From WTFV01 sp965203525 (GTDB lineage Bacteria > Acidobacteriota > Vicinamibacteria > Vicinamibacterales > UBA8438): DNA of 64,000 nt. The notes beneath the pieces are model-generated. The model was not told the origin of the DNA, did no database searches, and saw only the letters and a program-made list of their open reading frames with translations. The number at the start of each line of letters is the position of its first letter. Position 1 is the stretch's first letter. The stretch spans positions 4,712,001 through 4,776,000 of the forward strand of contig OZ241898.1 in NCBI GenBank assembly GCA_965203525.1, given 5' to 3'. The position numbers were made by a program, and so were the translations under genes. Shown one piece after another: positions 60,822 through 64,000 of this stretch.

Positions 60822-62021
60822 TCAGCGTCGGACCGATTCGCCGCCGCTTGCGAGCCGCGACGCGCGCACCTCTTCGTAGTCTTCGAAAGCCTGCCGGATC
60901 CGATCGTCCTTCCACTCGAAGTCGGCCTCGCTGCGCAGGCGATCGAGGTACCGCGCGTATTCCGCGAGACGCCGATCGTTGAACACGTTTTCGGAGATCT
61001 GGTCGCGGACCTCCTCGAACGGCCTCGGCTCGGGCCGCGTCCGCGCTTCGAGCCGCAACACCTGGTAGCCGAGCGGCGTCTGGAGCGGCTCGGTGACGTC
61101 CCCCACCTCCAGGTCGGCGAGCACGTCCCGCAGCGTGCCGCTCAGGAGCGAGAGGTCGATGGGGCCTATCAAACCCCCGTTCGCCTTGGACGCGGCGTCG
61201 GACACGGCGATCGCGACCAGCGCGAAGTCCTCGCCGTCGAGCACCCGCAGCCGCGCCTCCTCCGCGTCCAACCGGGCCTGATCGTCGGCCGCGACGCCGG
61301 CTCCGCCGAGTCCCTCCGGCACCCGGACCAGGATCTCGCGCATGGTCACCGTCGGCGGCTCGGTGTACTGGGCGATGTTGGCCTCGTAGTGCTCGCGCGC
61401 CTCCACCTCGGTGAGCGTCACGGCCCCGAGCACTTCGATCTGCTGCACCTGGTTGATCAGGATCTGCCGCTCCATCACGCGGCGCATGTCTTCGAGGGTC
61501 ATCCCTTCCTGCTGGGCGAGGGCCTCCCGGAACTCCTCTTCCGTCTCGAAGCCGTTCTCCTCCATGAGATCGCCGAGGATCTCCTGGAACTGCTCGTCGG
61601 TGAACTGGTAGCCGAGCTCCCGCGCCCGCTGGATGAGCAGCAGCTCGTCGACGGCGCCGGAGATCACCTCGGGCGTGACCTCCCGCAACGCCTGCGCGAG
61701 CTCCGCGTCGGTGCGCGCCTGGAAACCGCGCTGGCGGATCACGCCGACCTGCCGCTCTTCGAGCTCGGTCAGGGTGATGATGTCGCCGTTGACCTTGACG
61801 AGGATGCGCTCGAGCACGATGCCCGTCGCCGTCTCCGGCGTCGCGCCGCCCAGCAGATCCTGCTGCGCCGCCGCGGGAACGGCGATCAGCAGGATCGCGC
61901 CGGCGGCCGCGAACCAATGCCGGCGTGTTCTCCGTGCCACGCGCGTGATTCCGAGGCTCGTCATGTGGCTCGTGGCGGCCGCGAACCAATGCCGGCGTGT
62001 TCTCCGTGCCGTCTGTCTCAT
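60822..62021 (-). CDS. SurA-like periplasmic chaperone/PpiC-type isomerase with duplicated signal region
   Basis: A 399-residue exported protein with a SurA N-terminal domain (VLERILVKVNGDIITLTELE; LGYQFTDEQFQEILGDLMEE) and a PpiC/parvulin-type domain (REILVRVPEGLGG; SKANGGLIGPIDLSLLSGTL; PLQTPLGYQVLRLEA). It would fold outer-membrane proteins. The ATG at 62021 has GGAGAG upstream; an in-frame ATG at 62069 overlaps the mfd stop. A 37-bp in-frame duplication makes the N-terminus read RRTRRHWFAAA twice, 24 residues apart, so the signal peptide begins after a spurious copy; the internal Met at 61964 may be the working start. Confidence 0.88.
   Translation of the reverse strand: MRQTARRTRRHWFAAATSHMTSLGITRVARRTRRHWFAAAGAILLIAVPAAAQQDLLGGATPETATGIVLERILVKVNGDIITLTELEERQVGVIRQRGFQARTDAELAQALREVTPEVISGAVDELLLIQRARELGYQFTDEQFQEILGDLMEENGFETEEEFREALAQQEGMTLEDMRRVMERQILINQVQQIEVLGAVTLTEVEAREHYEANIAQYTEPPTVTMREILVRVPEGLGGAGVAADDQARLDAEEARLRVLDGEDFALVAIAVSDAASKANGGLIGPIDLSLLSGTLRDVLADLEVGDVTEPLQTPLGYQVLRLEARTRPEPRPFEEVRDQISENVFNDRRLAEYARYLDRLRSEADFEWKDDRIRQAFEDYEEVRASRLASGGESVRR
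61902..62010. repeat. 37-bp exact repeat in the SurA-like gene start, offset 72 bp
   Basis: Bases 61902-61938 and 61974-62010 are identical (GGCGGCCGCGAACCAATGCC and onward). The offset is divisible by three, so the frame is kept. Confidence 0.95.
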
Positions 62022-62065
62022 CGTTTTTCTCTCCGTCAGGTGGAGCCTCGTCACGAGTGTAACCG

Positions 62066-64000
<1,935 letters not shown>

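Overview
The window is about 70% G+C, densely coded on both strands, with ATG, GTG and TTG starts and very short gene overlaps. A VWA protein of the acidobacterial TIGR03436 type (54256-55170), a fadN-fadA-fadE beta-oxidation set, long B12-dependent MetH and heme A synthesis together suggest an aerobic, heterotrophic member of the Acidobacteriota, perhaps Vicinamibacteria-like. That placement is an inference; no rRNA is present.

Layout. 1-3665 (minus): DUF1684 lipoprotein, HAD phosphatase, SirB1-like protein and a ThyX-like flavin-dependent thymidylate synthase, joined by 4-bp stop/start overlaps. 3899-10120 (minus): fadN, an alpha/beta hydrolase, fadA and fadE. 10173-40344: a large exopolysaccharide/O-antigen region with sugar epimerases, five GT4 glycosyltransferases, an AsnB-type amidotransferase, duplicated SGNH hydrolases, an O-antigen polymerase, an ArnT-like membrane glycosyltransferase, a MurJ/Wzx flippase, a CapK-like ligase, a DUF362 protein, a Wzc-type kinase and a Wza-type export protein. 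It is interrupted by accessory cassettes: an AAA ATPase with a collapsed second copy, an AAA-ATPase/PD-(D/E)XK protein, an HTH plus membrane coiled-coil locus, a two-TM plus proline-rich pair, and an MqsRA-like toxin-antitoxin pair with a perfect palindromic operator. 40417-43509: two carboxypeptidase-regulatory/TPR secreted proteins and a serine hydrolase. 43663-48605 (minus): DUF420, CtaB, CtaA, a lipoprotein with a cupredoxin-like copper motif, and an M23 peptidase. 48677-53540 (plus): tRNA-Glu(CTC), a FeoA-FeoB fusion, a FeoB-associated Cys-rich protein and a second AAA/PD-(D/E)XK paralogue. 53636-64000: HD hydrolase, VWA protein, MetH, a Pro/Ala-rich membrane protein, a SurA-like chaperone and Mfd (its N-terminus lies outside the window).

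Three features stand out. First, the Wza-type gene contains an uninterrupted run of 24 C (G on the coding strand) and is out of frame across it; 22 or 25 would restore it, which is the form of a phase-variable contingency locus controlling polysaccharide export. Second, at many places a start or end of a gene is repeated next to itself: exact 35-37 bp copies offset by 72-74 bp at three loci, a 73/74-bp tandem at a fourth, 76/62-bp and 50-63-bp offsets elsewhere. Two cassettes are bracketed by longer-range copies of gene termini. Third, many genes have a -10 hexamer ending only 6-10 bp before the start codon, which implies common leaderless transcription.

Functionally, the central region should build, flip, polymerise and export a surface polysaccharide. 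Insertions, duplications and the homopolymer suggest that its surface output is variable. The flanks carry conserved central metabolism and respiration genes.
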